The notes: generated from the sequence alone by a model not told the origin. DNA of 64,000 bases from Methylobacter sp. (GCA_004299305.1 SCPZ01000097.1:62001-126000); one strand, 5' to 3'; shown: positions 9,481 through 19,134, counted from the first letter of the stretch. Translations and numbers: made by a program.

Positions 9481-10589
9481 TATTCATCACTCCCCAAGCC
9501 CAGCCAATTTGCCTTAAGCGCGACAGCGCCTTGGACCGCAATGTCTTCATCGCCCGAGAATTCGCCGCTAATGATCGATTCCGCATCCTGTTTGCCGACT
9601 ACGGTGATCGGGCTAACCGAAAATCCCTGTTGATTGCGGATAAAGATAAAGGCCTTACCTTCATTCTGGGCAATAGCCGTATTGGGAACTTTAAAGGTTG
9701 CCTTGCCGCTGGACTGAATAACCCGGGCATTGAGTCTTTGTCCGGGACGCAAAGATGCAGTGTCTTGCGCAGCTACTATCGCCCTTGCCAAAATAGTCTG
9801 GTTTTCCGGGTTAACACTTTGCCCCAGCAAGGTAATTTTTGCGCTGACTTTTGAGTTTTCAAGCTCTACCCGGTCGCCGATTTTAATGCTACTGATGCGT
9901 TCCTGGGGAATGGCCATTTCCAACCAGAGCTCATCCAGATTGGCAATGCGGTATAGCGGCGCCATTATATCGACATGAGTTCCGGCAACAGCTAAGCGCT
10001 CTATGACGACACCGGCAATCGGCGCACGGACATTGAGCTGGCGGGTCAGGCGGTGCGTTTTGGCAAGTTGATCGACCTCAGCGGCGGTCATCCCGGAAAT
10101 CCCCAGCAATTGTTTCTGTCCATCCGCCTCAGAAACGGCGGAATGATATTGGTTGCCGGTTTCCTGCCAGCGCCGGTCTGAAATCACCCCCTCTTCCAGC
10201 AGTTTTTTATCCCGCTGATAAATAGCTGCGGCTAATTGCAATGCATTACCGGCTTTAAGATATTCCCGCTGTTGCATTAACAGGTCCGGGCTGTTGAGCT
10301 GTGCTAACACGTGTCCTTTGACAACCTTATCGCCTATCGCCGCATTCAATTTTTCAATAAAACCGGCCTGCGTTGCACTGACAACATAGTCCTGCGCCGA
10401 TGGAATTACCACGTTAGCCGGAGCGGATAACACCGGAAACTGTGTAACGGGTTCCGGTTTGCCCAGTTTTACACCGAGATTAGCAAAACTTTCCGGTGAA
10501 ATTTGAATTGCATTTTCAGCTGCATAGCTGCCGAAACAAATTAAACTCAAGGTCAACAGCATTACAGGACCTGCAAAAAATAGTCTCAT
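9480..10589 (-). CDS. RND efflux periplasmic adaptor (membrane fusion protein)
   Basis: 369 residues with an N-terminal signal/anchor helix. The order is barrel-sandwich hybrid, alpha-hairpin and beta-barrel, as in CusB/CzcB. Recognisable parts are the lipoyl-like segments around AGFIEKLNAAIGDKVVKGHVLAQL and RAPIAGVVIERLAV, with a coiled hairpin between them. It links the inner-membrane pump to the outer-membrane channel. No long histidine- or methionine-rich metal-binding tail is present. It overlaps the upstream outer-membrane gene by 4 bases and the downstream pump by 1, so the operon is tightly coupled. Confidence 0.9.
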   Translation of the reverse strand: MRLFFAGPVMLLTLSLICFGSYAAENAIQISPESFANLGVKLGKPEPVTQFPVLSAPANVVIPSAQDYVVSATQAGFIEKLNAAIGDKVVKGHVLAQLNSPDLLMQQREYLKAGNALQLAAAIYQRDKKLLEEGVISDRRWQETGNQYHSAVSEADGQKQLLGISGMTAAEVDQLAKTHRLTRQLNVRAPIAGVVIERLAVAGTHVDIMAPLYRIANLDELWLEMAIPQERISSIKIGDRVELENSKVSAKITLLGQSVNPENQTILARAIVAAQDTASLRPGQRLNARVIQSSGKATFKVPNTAIAQNEGKAFIFIRNQQGFSVSPITVVGKQDAESIISGEFSGDEDIAVQGAVALKANWLGLGSDE

Positions 10590-11860
10590 GGCATAACTCC
10601 TACGGCCTGGTTATAAAGTGCTATGTCGCGCTGTAGCATGACCGCCCTCTGCTTGGCGTTTAACACCGCTTGCTGGGTCCTGGACTGGATTTTCAATAAA
10701 TCCATCAGGTTAATTTCTCCCACCGCAAAACTTGAATTAGTCATGTTTAAATGCTCTTCAGCAACCTGTTTTAATTCATTGGCAATGCCCAACTCAACCC
10801 GGTTGACTTCCAGATTATGTTCGGCCTCATGATGCGCCTGTTCCAAATCGCGATTCATCTGTTCGCGTTCGGCAAGCAGTTTATTTAATTCGACATTGAC
10901 CGCAGCAACCTGCGGCGCTAAATGCGCACTGCCGCCGAAAGGGACGGTAACGCCGATGTTGAAACTTTCGGTTTTATTACTTCTAGGGTCAGTGGTGAAT
11001 CGATCACTATTGATACCGACCGCAACATTAGTCTGGCCGGAACCCACTAACTTAATCGCATTAAGCTCCGCCTGCTTGCGTTCGATCTGACTGTTAACCG
11101 CCACTAAAGCCGGGTGATTTTGCTGAATTTTCTGAATATCCGCCAGCTTCTCCTGATAGTCGACTGGCGTTTTCGTCATTTGCGTGATACTGGCATAACG
11201 TTTACGGGCATGCATCAATTCCGCTTCGGCTTGAGTGACCACTGAACGTTTTTGCAGCTCCTCGGTTTGCGCCAACAAGAAATCGGCTTTGGGTAAGTCG
11301 CCTAACTCCACGCGTCGCTGCACTTTAGCCAATAACTGATCGGTAATCTCAAGCTCTATTTTAGCCTGCTCATAGCTTAAGCTTGCCAATGCAATATTCC
11401 ATAAGGCTCCCCTAACCAGCCCGGAAACTCGCAATTTAACCGCATCCGACTGCGACATGACGTTGCTTGTTGCCAACTTTGATAGCGCTTGTTCCGCATC
11501 GCGCTGGCCTAAATTCCATAACGGCACTTGCACCGTACCGTCAATATAATGCAGAGTGCCGCTGGTCGCTTCCTGGAACCTAAGCCCCGCTTGCGATGCC
11601 CCGGCCGTCCAGCTGTCGCCACGCTGTCCTAGCGCAGCCGCTTCCTCTTCCAACGATTTAAGCCAGGTTAGATCGGGGTACTTCTCCAGCGTTAAATCAA
11701 CGACTTTGGCCAAACTCAAAGTCGCATCGCTTTCAATCGGATCGTGATGTTCGACAACATGTGTCGAATCGGCAAAACTAAGTGTCATTGCCATTAAAAA
11801 AACAACATTCCCAAGCAAGAACTTGAGAATGAGCCTCCTAATAAGCTTCAAAAAAAACAT
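10586..11860 (-). CDS. TolC-family outer membrane efflux protein (CzcC/CusC-like)
   Basis: 424 residues, first gene of the efflux operon. A hydrophobic leader is followed by long alpha-helical repeats with high Ala, Gln, Glu and Leu content, typical of the TolC tunnel. The duplicated pattern includes LSLAKVVDLTLEKYPDLTWL near the N-terminus and INLMDLLKIQSRTQQAVLNA near the C-terminus. A later ATG (MAMTLSF) is a possible alternative start giving a shorter signal peptide. No regulator or two-component gene accompanies the operon in this window. Confidence 0.88.
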   Translation of the reverse strand: MFFLKLIRRLILKFLLGNVVFLMAMTLSFADSTHVVEHHDPIESDATLSLAKVVDLTLEKYPDLTWLKSLEEEAAALGQRGDSWTAGASQAGLRFQEATSGTLHYIDGTVQVPLWNLGQRDAEQALSKLATSNVMSQSDAVKLRVSGLVRGALWNIALASLSYEQAKIELEITDQLLAKVQRRVELGDLPKADFLLAQTEELQKRSVVTQAEAELMHARKRYASITQMTKTPVDYQEKLADIQKIQQNHPALVAVNSQIERKQAELNAIKLVGSGQTNVAVGINSDRFTTDPRSNKTESFNIGVTVPFGGSAHLAPQVAAVNVELNKLLAEREQMNRDLEQAHHEAEHNLEVNRVELGIANELKQVAEEHLNMTNSSFAVGEINLMDLLKIQSRTQQAVLNAKQRAVMLQRDIALYNQAVGVMP

Positions 11861-11924
11861 AAATCAAACTCGATGCGGCGCTAACCGCTTTATAAAATTC
11901 TATGAAAAGACTGCATGGAGCAAT

Positions 11925-12114
11925 GTAACTATTCAGCGCGAAGCCCAATACCCCTCTCCATCAGGAGCATAAGTATCCACACAAGTACCAGCTCCTTCTC
12001 CCTTGAGGGAGAAGGTTGGTATGAGGGGATATAAATGCTTGTTTTTATTCTCCTCACCCCAACCCTCTCCAGCAGGAGAGGGGGCGAATACTCAGCAATT
12101 CGCTGAATAGTTAC
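11925..12114. mobile_element. MITE A: 190 bp, 14-bp TIRs, 8-bp target duplication
   Basis: Perfect terminal inverted repeats GTAACTATTCAGCG (11925-11938) and its complement (12101-12114) are flanked by exact 8-bp direct repeats GGAGCAAT (11917-11924 and 12115-12122). There is no transposase gene inside. The interior has two strong hairpins, CCTTCTCCC-TTGA-GGGAGAAGG at 11994-12015 and CCCTCTCC-AGCA-GGAGAGGG at 12063-12082. Ends starting GTAA plus an 8-bp duplication are typical of IS66-family elements, so an IS66-type transposase elsewhere may have mobilised it (inference). Confidence 0.85.
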
Positions 12115-12190
12115 GGAGCAATTGCCAAGGTGACACTTGTGCAAGTACCGAAAAACATTGCATTGCAACATTTCTACAAAAAATGGGGGA

Positions 12191-12622
12191 TTATTGAGCA
12201 GGGGGCGCGCGTGGAGATAGCGATGGAATAAACAGCCGACCAACAAACTGCTGCGATTGCAAAGGAATTGTCTTATCAAAAGGAGGTATTGCGGCATTAA
12301 ATACGGGAGCTGGTTGATGCAGATAATAACTGTTATCCGACTCTGCTGCCGCATTAACTTGTTTATCTTTTATGCCGGCATCGACACCGATTATGATTCC
12401 TTCGATTGCAGGGGATGGCAAAAGTGTCGCAATCGGTCGAGAATCGATGTGACCTAAGCTGAAATCATAACTTGCTGCCTGAACAACACCATACATTTCG
12501 AGACCGGGAACATGAAGCCCCAAACCTGAAATTTTCTCTCCGGCATGTGCATGCACCAACGGTGCAATCAATTGCAATATAGCCAGAAAAACAACGGTAA
12601 ATTTTCGTAATCTTGTAAACAT
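12191..12622 (-). CDS. Small exported protein upstream of the RND operon
   Basis: 143 residues with a clear signal peptide (about residues 1-26, ending VHAHA). No family is recognised. The mature part starts GEKISGLGLHVPGLE and has few distinct features and no cysteine pair. It is on the same strand as the metal-efflux operon and 330 bases upstream. A MITE separates them, so it may once have been the first gene of that operon. No clear Shine-Dalgarno is seen. A periplasmic accessory role in metal efflux is a guess from position only. Confidence 0.55.
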   Translation of the reverse strand: MFTRLRKFTVVFLAILQLIAPLVHAHAGEKISGLGLHVPGLEMYGVVQAASYDFSLGHIDSRPIATLLPSPAIEGIIIGVDAGIKDKQVNAAAESDNSYYLHQPAPVFNAAIPPFDKTIPLQSQQFVGRLFIPSLSPRAPPAQ

Positions 12623-12776
12623 GGACTTAATGCTAAGCTATTAAACAGCAATTCACAACTGTTGTAGTTTGCTTATGAGTAAATTAGGACTGAAAATGGA
12701 CGACTGTGAGGTATAAGTAACGCGCAGAAAATAAACTACCGCATCCTAATAATCTTGACAACTCAGCAGCTAGAAA

Positions 12777-12921
12777 AATGGAACACGGATGCCAAAAGTA
12801 GGCGCCTCTAGGCGACACAGATAAGACGGATTTACACGGATTTTAAGGTGTCAATGGATTAGACTCATCCGTGTGTTTATCAGTGATTATCAGTCTAAAT
12901 CTGTGTCATCCGTGTTCTATT
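12777..12921. repeat. Dispersed palindromic repeat of the ACACGGATTT type (copy D)
   Basis: About 145 bp. Ends AATGGAACACGGATG and CATCCGTGTTCTATT are near-perfect complements, and the interior contains ACGGATTTACACGGATTTT. A 23-base block (CCAAAAGTAGGCGCC...) interrupts the left arm compared with the right. The same core is found inside MITE C at 24765-24852. It takes up much of the 380-base gap between the exported protein and the methyltransferase-like gene. Confidence 0.75.
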
Positions 12922-13003
12922 GTATTTAACACGGTATTTTATTTATTGCGAGTTGCCTAACATCCAGGTTATCCCAATTTGATCATCAACCTTAATTTCA
13001 ATA

Positions 13004-14002
13004 ATGAATGTCGAAAATAATTTCATGAAGCAAGCGAGTTATGTAAAAACACTGGAGTGGCTTAAAACAAATCCATCACTGGATGAACTTTGCTCCAGGT
13101 ATCCTGAGCAATGGACAGCTGTGCAACAGGATCTTGCCACCATCGTCAATGGCGGAGTCTCAGAAGAATTGAAGACTTATTTGGAGCGCGTATCCACACC
13201 GGTAGCGTTACCCAAGCCCGCCTTCGGCAACCGGAAAAAAAATAGGGATGCCGCCCTGCTGCAATTTGTCCGTAGCCGCATGGAGCAAGAGTCCGTCAAG
13301 AAACTGTGTCTGGCCATGCAGGCCGCAGATGCAGGTGCAAAGCAAGGCAGGCTGCGCTTCAATCTGCTTAATGGTTACATAGCCCAAAAGCTGCTGTTTT
13401 CCAAAGGATTGGAACGCAAGCCCATTTCCTTGTTCTGGTTCCGCCTGTTTTGGCCCTTGGTCTGGCAGAAAAAGCGACTTATGCCCTTGGTGCAGCCCAA
13501 AGGCATTTATTGTTTCTATTCAGGTGCGCTGATTGAAGCCCTGGACGGGATGATTGCATCCAGAAGCTGTCTGGAAATCGGTGCGGGAGACGGAACCCTT
13601 ACGCGCTTCCTAAAGAATCGGGGCGTTCAGATAACGGCAACGGATAATCATAGCTGGAAAAATGCCGTTGATTACCCCGAATGGGTCATCGAGCTTGATG
13701 CTCGTGAGGCTCTAGCCAGGTATACGCCGGAGGTGGTCATTTGTTCGTGGCCGCCGGCGCAGAACGATTTTGAACGCTACGTGTTCAATACGCCTAGCGT
13801 GCAGCTTTATATCGTTATTGGCAGCCGTCATCAATTTGCATTCGGCAATTGGAAAGACTACAAGCAACAATCCGTTTTCTCCCTAAACGAGGATAAAAAA
13901 CTGAGCGCCTTGGTGCTGCCTCCCGAATTGGGAGCCGCCGTTTATGTGTTTCAACCTAAAAACCGCAGTTTATCCACGAAAAGCACGAAAGACACTAAAT
14001 AA
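13004..14002 (+). CDS. SAM-dependent methyltransferase-like protein
   Basis: 332 residues. The central LEIGAGDGT (190-198) is a class I methyltransferase motif I, followed by a TATDNH motif-II-like acidic strand end and VICSWPPAQND in the motif IV position. The N-terminal 150 residues are a helical region of unknown function. The last 14 or so residues (NRSLSTKSTKDTK) come from an intergenic inverted repeat fused to the frame, so the true ancestral stop was probably earlier. Substrate unknown. It stands alone between repeats. Confidence 0.65.
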   Translation: MNVENNFMKQASYVKTLEWLKTNPSLDELCSRYPEQWTAVQQDLATIVNGGVSEELKTYLERVSTPVALPKPAFGNRKKNRDAALLQFVRSRMEQESVKKLCLAMQAADAGAKQGRLRFNLLNGYIAQKLLFSKGLERKPISLFWFRLFWPLVWQKKRLMPLVQPKGIYCFYSGALIEALDGMIASRSCLEIGAGDGTLTRFLKNRGVQITATDNHSWKNAVDYPEWVIELDAREALARYTPEVVICSWPPAQNDFERYVFNTPSVQLYIVIGSRHQFAFGNWKDYKQQSVFSLNEDKKLSALVLPPELGAAVYVFQPKNRSLSTKSTKDTK

Positions 14003-14092
14003 AACAATATGTTGTATTGATTTAGTAACTCACCCTTTAGGTAACGGCCTACGGTTTGGTAACCTTTTGAAGTTTTTCGTGCTTTTCGTGGA
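13973..14092. repeat. Inverted repeat element, 18-bp ends, overlapping a gene end
   Basis: TCCACGAAAAGCACGAAA at 13973-13990 is the exact complement of 14075-14092, giving a 120-bp element. The left end lies inside the methyltransferase-like gene and encodes its Ser/Thr/Lys-rich tail. CACGAAAAGCACGAAA-type sequences look like a dispersed repeat; no second copy was found in the window. Confidence 0.7.
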
Positions 14093-14171
14093 CGAAATGA
14101 TTTTTCTAGGTTCAACGGCAGTCACTTCCCAATCGCGCCTAGGCGGCCCATAAGTCGCACAGGGTTAAAGA

Positions 14172-15209
14172 TCAGGCCGCCCGTTTTTTGTAACGGATCG
14201 ATGAAAGCACCGATAATGCTATCAATACGGCTCCAGACAGGCCTGTTATCACTTCAGAGATATGATGCGTTATGCTAACCAACATAATAGCTGCCAGCAC
14301 CCCGATCGCGTAATGTGCGCCGTGTTCCAGAAACACATATTCGTCCAGCGTGCCTTTCCGCACTAAATATACCGTCAGGCTTCGTACAAACATCGCGCCG
14401 ATAGCCAAGCCCAGCATAATGATGACCACATCCTGGGTAATCGCAAAGGCGCCGATCACACCGTCGAATGAAAACGATGCATCCAATACTTCAAGATAAA
14501 TAAAGCTCATTATGCCGCTTTTTTTAAGCACCTCGACGACCTCTTCGCCCTCTTCCTCATGTTCAAACAAGGCCGCTAAACTATCCACGATCACGAACAA
14601 GATAACCCCTGTAACACCGGCAACCAGAGCCTCTAAGCGAATTTCCTGGGGCAAATAGTTTTGGATGATTAACAGCGGGCCTAAGGCCATGATGATTTCA
14701 ATCGCTTCAAGCTTGCCGAATGAAGACATTTTTTCTTCGATGTAGCCCAGCCAATGCAGTTCCTTACTTTCATCGAAAATGAATGAATAAAACACCATCA
14801 GCAAAAACATGCCGCCGAATGCCGCAATTTGTACGTGCGACTCTTCTAAATGCTTGGCGTAAGTTCCGGTGTCTTTTAATGCCATTTCCGTTACCCCCAT
14901 AAAATCGATACCGGTGGCTGCCGAAACAATCACGATAGGAAACAGCAAACGCATACCGAAAACGGCAATCAAAATCCCCCAGGTTAAAAAATATTTCTGC
15001 CAGCGCTCATTCATCCGCTTTAGGATTGACGCGTTAACAACCGCATTATCGAATGATAAACTGATTTCAAGGACACCCAGAATAATGGCGATAAAAGCGC
15101 CCATCATTCCTCCCCAATAAAAGGACTGCGGTGACGATATTCCACCCCAATAAAATGCTGCCGCCAGACAAACAGCAGTGACGAAAAAAGAAAGACGAAA
15201 ATGTTTCAT
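14172..15209 (-). CDS. DUF475 / TerC-superfamily integral membrane protein
   Basis: About 345 residues from the chosen ATG (MKHFRLSFF). An upstream TTG at 15248 is less likely. It has roughly eight hydrophobic segments. The duplicated TerC-like signatures LEISLSFDNAVVNASIL and EVLDASFSFDGVIGAF carry the paired acidic residues conserved in the family. An acidic loop EHEEEGEEVVEV lies between the halves. TerC/DUF475 proteins are linked to metal-ion (Mn2+, tellurite) homeostasis, with transport mechanism unsettled. No ter operon is nearby. Confidence 0.85.
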   Translation of the reverse strand: MKHFRLSFFVTAVCLAAAFYWGGISSPQSFYWGGMMGAFIAIILGVLEISLSFDNAVVNASILKRMNERWQKYFLTWGILIAVFGMRLLFPIVIVSAATGIDFMGVTEMALKDTGTYAKHLEESHVQIAAFGGMFLLMVFYSFIFDESKELHWLGYIEEKMSSFGKLEAIEIIMALGPLLIIQNYLPQEIRLEALVAGVTGVILFVIVDSLAALFEHEEEGEEVVEVLKKSGIMSFIYLEVLDASFSFDGVIGAFAITQDVVIIMLGLAIGAMFVRSLTVYLVRKGTLDEYVFLEHGAHYAIGVLAAIMLVSITHHISEVITGLSGAVLIALSVLSSIRYKKRAA

Positions 15210-15555
15210 AGTGTAACTCGCTAAAGATGGGTAATTTTTATGGGGCAACTATAGGGATATTTGATTTAAAATCAATATTTATAAAAATCCGGGCGTAACG
15301 ACTCAGCCATCAAAGCCAATAACGGCAGGTGATCCTAAAACGGCGATTAACTGATTTTTCAAGGAAAATTCAAAAAAATATTATTTAATCAACGGCTAGT
15401 CGTCTCCTAGATGCGCATCATTTGGCATCAGCGTTCTCGGCAACTGCCCCTGCGTCGCCTACAGGGCGTAGGCGAGGGTATTTTTCTAACGCCCAGGTAA
15501 CTACAAAGAAAAAGTCGTAAGCATTGAATTACAAGCGTACCATATCGATACAAAA
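15210..15555. other. Non-coding region with a hairpin
   Basis: 345 bases between divergent genes. The only clear structure is a hairpin with stem TCGCCTAC/GTAGGCGA at 15455-15475, followed by a short T-run. Promoters for both flanking genes probably lie here but no convincing -35/-10 pair is claimed. No c-di-GMP riboswitch consensus was recognised. Confidence 0.35.
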
Positions 15556-18500
15556 ATGCAGGAACTACAACCTCAATCGCTAATGCTTATGCCCCTCTTC
15601 TTCCGGCTGGCTACTTTATTGTGTCTGGCGCTCTGCTCATCACCGTTATTGGCGGAATCCGTACCGTCTGCCGAAAAAGTTTCTTTGCAACTCAAATGGT
15701 TGCATTCTTTTCAGTTTGCCGGTTACTACGCAGCCAAGGAGAAAGGCTTTTACGCCGAAGAAAACCTGGATGTTACTATCCGTGAACGTATTGCAGGCAT
15801 TAATAACATTGAGCAAGTTCTAAAAGATGAGTCCCAATTCGGCGTTGCCGATACAGGTCTACTGGAACAACGACTACTCGGAAAACCGGTGGTGGTTTTG
15901 GCGTCCATTTTCCAGCATAGCCCATTGGTGTACCTTAGCTTAAAAAGCTCCGGCATAGTCAGCCCTTACGAACTTAAGGGCAAAAGGGTCATGGAGGATA
16001 GTTATGACAATGCGCCGCTGCTGGCCATGCTTTACGAAACAGGCATTTCCACGAATGAATTCACCCATTTGGATAACACCTTCAATCCCGACGACTTGAT
16101 CAACGGCAAAACCGACGCCATGGTTAGCTACCTGACCGACCAGGTTGATTATTTCAAGAAAAAAGGCGTTGAAATCAACATTATTAATCCTCGCAACTAC
16201 GGCGTAGATTTTTTGAGCGATAACCTGTTCACCACAGAACAGGAAATAACCCGGCACCCGGAAAGAGTCCGGCGCTTCTTGCGCGCCTCACTCAAAGGCT
16301 GGGATTATGCACTCAAACATCAGGACGAACTGATCCAGATCATTCTCAGAAAATATAATCCAAACAACCGCCTTTCTGCCGACCATTTACGTTTTGAAGC
16401 ACAAGAAACGGTCAAGATGATTTTACCGGAGACGGTTCCCATCGGTCGCACCGACATCAAGCGTTTCCAACGTATCGCCGATACTTATCGGCAACTCGGC
16501 CTGACAAGCTCAATGGACCATCTGGAAGGCTTTATTTATGAGCAAGAAAAACACAACAAACTTAATTTCACCCTGGCAGAACAGTCCTGGTTACAAGCGC
16601 ATCCGGTTGTTCGCGTCGGTATAGACCGTGATTTTGCGCCTTACGAATGGATCGACGCCAAAGGCAATTACGTCGGTCTGAGCGCAGACTATATTGCCTT
16701 GGTCGAGCAACGACTGGGCGTAAAGTTCGACATAGTAAAAGATAAATCCTGGGCTGAAATTATTGAAATGGCGCAACGCGGTGAATTGGATATGCTGTCC
16801 AACGCCAATAAGACGCCCGAACGCGAGCGTTATTTAATTTTTACGGAACCTTACCTGAATACCCCTATCATCATTATCAGCGATAATAATAACGGCTTTA
16901 TCGGTACGCTGGATCATCTTGCAGGCAAGCAAGTAACGGTCGAAAAAGACTACTTCATTCAGGAACTGCTGATGCATGATCATCCTGAAATACGACTGGT
17001 TCCTGCAAAAAATGTCCACGATGCATTGACCCTGCTCAGCAGCAGCAAAGTGGATGCCTATATTGGCGATGCCGCTTCGGCAAACTACGCGGTAAAAAGA
17101 GAAGGGATGCTTAATCTCAATTTTTCCGGCGATACCCATTATAAAAGCCTGCACTGTATGGCCGTCACCAAGGCTAATCCTGAACTGGCAAGCTTGCTTG
17201 CCAAAGCGCTGGCCGATATTCCCCAGCCTGAAAAAGACGCCATCCAGACGCGTTGGATGAGTTTAAAATATGAACCCGGTATAAAAACTAAAACCGTTTT
17301 TCTCTATGCTGCCGGAGCGCTATCGCTACTTATTATTATTGCCGCATGGAATATGCGTTTACGCCGTGAAATCAGCAAACGAAAGCAGGTTGAAGAAGAG
17401 CAACGTATGGCCGCCAGCGTTTTTGCAAACACCCAGGAAGGCATCCTGATTACCGATGCACAACGCAACATTATCGATATGAATCCGGCATTCGGCAACA
17501 TTACCGGATATTCACGAGACGAAGTGCTGGGTAAAAAGCCAAGCCTGCTCAAATCAGGACTTCATGACGACCACTTCTATGAAGCTATGTGGCAGGCCAT
17601 AGACCGCCAAGGCTACTGGCGTGGCGAGGTTTGGAACCGTAAGAAAGGGGGGGAGATATTTGCCGAATGGCTGACCATTTCCGCAGTTGCCGATAAACTG
17701 GGCAAAATAACCCATTACATCGGCACATCTTCAGATATTACCCAGCTTAAAGACCAAGAACGCAAACTGGAACTTATTGCCCACTACGATCCCCTTACCG
17801 GCGTGCCAAACCGACTTCTATTGGCGGATCGTATGCGCTTGGCATTTGCCCAAACTAAGCGTGACAACTGTTTAATGGCGGTGGGGTATCTTGACCTGGA
17901 CGGTTTTAAACCTGTTAACGATAAACTGGGTCATGAAGCGGGCGACCAGTTACTGATCGAAATTGCCCTGCGCATTAAAAATGCCCTGCGCGAGGGCGAT
18001 ACCATCGCGCGTTTAGGCGGTGATGAATTTGTGTTTTTATTACTGGGACTGGAAAGGATTGAAGACTGCGAAATCACTTTACATCGCCTGCTGGAAGTCA
18101 TCGGTGAGCCGGTTAGCTTGAGGAACCAAACCGTCTCGGTATCCGCCAGTATCGGCATCAGCATTTTCCCTGACGATTGCTGGAACGCCAAAGCACAAAC
18201 CGAGAATAATACCGACCCCGATACGCTGTTACGCCATGCCGATCAAGCCATGTATCAGGCCAAGCAAGAGGGGAAAAACTGCTTCCACATTTACAATCTG
18301 GAGCTGGATCGCCAACTCCATACCCATCGCGAGGCGCTAAACCGCGTTGAACTGGCGCTTGCAAACGAGGAATTCGAACTTTTTTTTCAACCCAAAGTCG
18401 ATATGCAGCAAGGTATCGTGTTCGGTGCAGAAGCGTTGATACGCTGGCGACACCCTGAACGCGGACTAATCATGCCGAGCGATTTTTTACCGCTGCTTGA

Positions 18501-19134
18501 AAACAATGAACTTGCAATCCGGCTCGATGCCTGGGTCATCGACAAGGCATTGCAACACATCGAGGAATGGCAACGCTTAGGCATGCAACTCCAAATCAGC
18601 GTCAATATCACCGCCATATCGTTGCAAGCGGATGATTTTGTGCTGCAACTCTATTACGCATTCGAACGCTATCCCACCGCCAAACCGGCTTATTTTGAAC
18701 TGGAGATACTGGAAACCCAAGCGTTGCGCGATTTATCGCTGACATCCCAGATTATTAAAGACTGTCAAGCGCTAGGCGTACAGTTTGCGCTGGATGATTT
18801 TGGCACCGGCTATTCCTCACTCAGTTACCTAAAACATCTACCCGTGGAAACGCTAAAAATCGACCAGACTTTTGTACGAGATATGCTGGAAGACGAAGAT
18901 GATTTAGCAATCGTACAAGGCGTTATCGGTTTGGCCGAATCTTTCCGGCGGCAAGTTATCGCCGAAGGCGTGGAATCGGTCGAACACGGTATCGCTCTTT
19001 TACACATGGGTTGCCATTATGCACAGGGTTACGGCATTGCCAAGCCCATGCCGGCCTCTGATCTTGCAAGCTGGGTAACAGCATGGCAAGCACCGGAGGA
19101 ATGGAAAATATCCCTGCACCATCAAAAATATTAA
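15556..19134 (+). CDS. Sensor with two solute-binding domains, PAS, GGDEF and EAL
   Basis: 1192 residues. A signal peptide (to about 33) precedes an NMT1/THI5-like solute-binding domain (about 40-310, beginning LQLKWLHSFQFAGYYAAKEKG). A second, SBP_bac_3-type domain spans about 350-570. One TM (about 578-598), PAS (about 615-735), GGDEF (about 745-905) and EAL (about 925-1175) follow. GGDEF is intact at 821-825, with a possible inhibitory I-site REGD at 812-815. EAL is intact (EAL near 959, DDFGTGYSS, LKID, EGVES). Both c-di-GMP synthesis and breakdown are therefore possible, controlled by periplasmic ligands. NMT1 domains often bind pyrimidine or thiamine precursors; the ligand here is unknown. 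Monocistronic. Confidence 0.92.
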   Translation: MQELQPQSLMLMPLFFRLATLLCLALCSSPLLAESVPSAEKVSLQLKWLHSFQFAGYYAAKEKGFYAEENLDVTIRERIAGINNIEQVLKDESQFGVADTGLLEQRLLGKPVVVLASIFQHSPLVYLSLKSSGIVSPYELKGKRVMEDSYDNAPLLAMLYETGISTNEFTHLDNTFNPDDLINGKTDAMVSYLTDQVDYFKKKGVEINIINPRNYGVDFLSDNLFTTEQEITRHPERVRRFLRASLKGWDYALKHQDELIQIILRKYNPNNRLSADHLRFEAQETVKMILPETVPIGRTDIKRFQRIADTYRQLGLTSSMDHLEGFIYEQEKHNKLNFTLAEQSWLQAHPVVRVGIDRDFAPYEWIDAKGNYVGLSADYIALVEQRLGVKFDIVKDKSWAEIIEMAQRGELDMLSNANKTPERERYLIFTEPYLNTPIIIISDNNNGFIGTLDHLAGKQVTVEKDYFIQELLMHDHPEIRLVPAKNVHDALTLLSSSKVDAYIGDAASANYAVKREGMLNLNFSGDTHYKSLHCMAVTKANPELASLLAKALADIPQPEKDAIQTRWMSLKYEPGIKTKTVFLYAAGALSLLIIIAAWNMRLRREISKRKQVEEEQRMAASVFANTQEGILITDAQRNIIDMNPAFGNITGYSRDEVLGKKPSLLKSGLHDDHFYEAMWQAIDRQGYWRGEVWNRKKGGEIFAEWLTISAVADKLGKITHYIGTSSDITQLKDQERKLELIAHYDPLTGVPNRLLLADRMRLAFAQTKRDNCLMAVGYLDLDGFKPVNDKLGHEAGDQLLIEIALRIKNALREGDTIARLGGDEFVFLLLGLERIEDCEITLHRLLEVIGEPVSLRNQTVSVSASIGISIFPDDCWNAKAQTENNTDPDTLLRHADQAMYQAKQEGKNCFHIYNLELDRQLHTHREALNRVELALANEEFELFFQPKVDMQQGIVFGAEALIRWRHPERGLIMPSDFLPLLENNELAIRLDAWVIDKALQHIEEWQRLGMQLQISVNITAISLQADDFVLQLYYAFERYPTAKPAYFELEILETQALRDLSLTSQIIKDCQALGVQFALDDFGTGYSSLSYLKHLPVETLKIDQTFVRDMLEDEDDLAIVQGVIGLAESFRRQVIAEGVESVEHGIALLHMGCHYAQGYGIAKPMPASDLASWVTAWQAPEEWKISLHHQKY

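Noticed and set aside
11929-12354. 141-codon minus-strand frame
   Set aside because: It crosses MITE A and overlaps the exported protein gene in another frame; its sequence is translated repeat.
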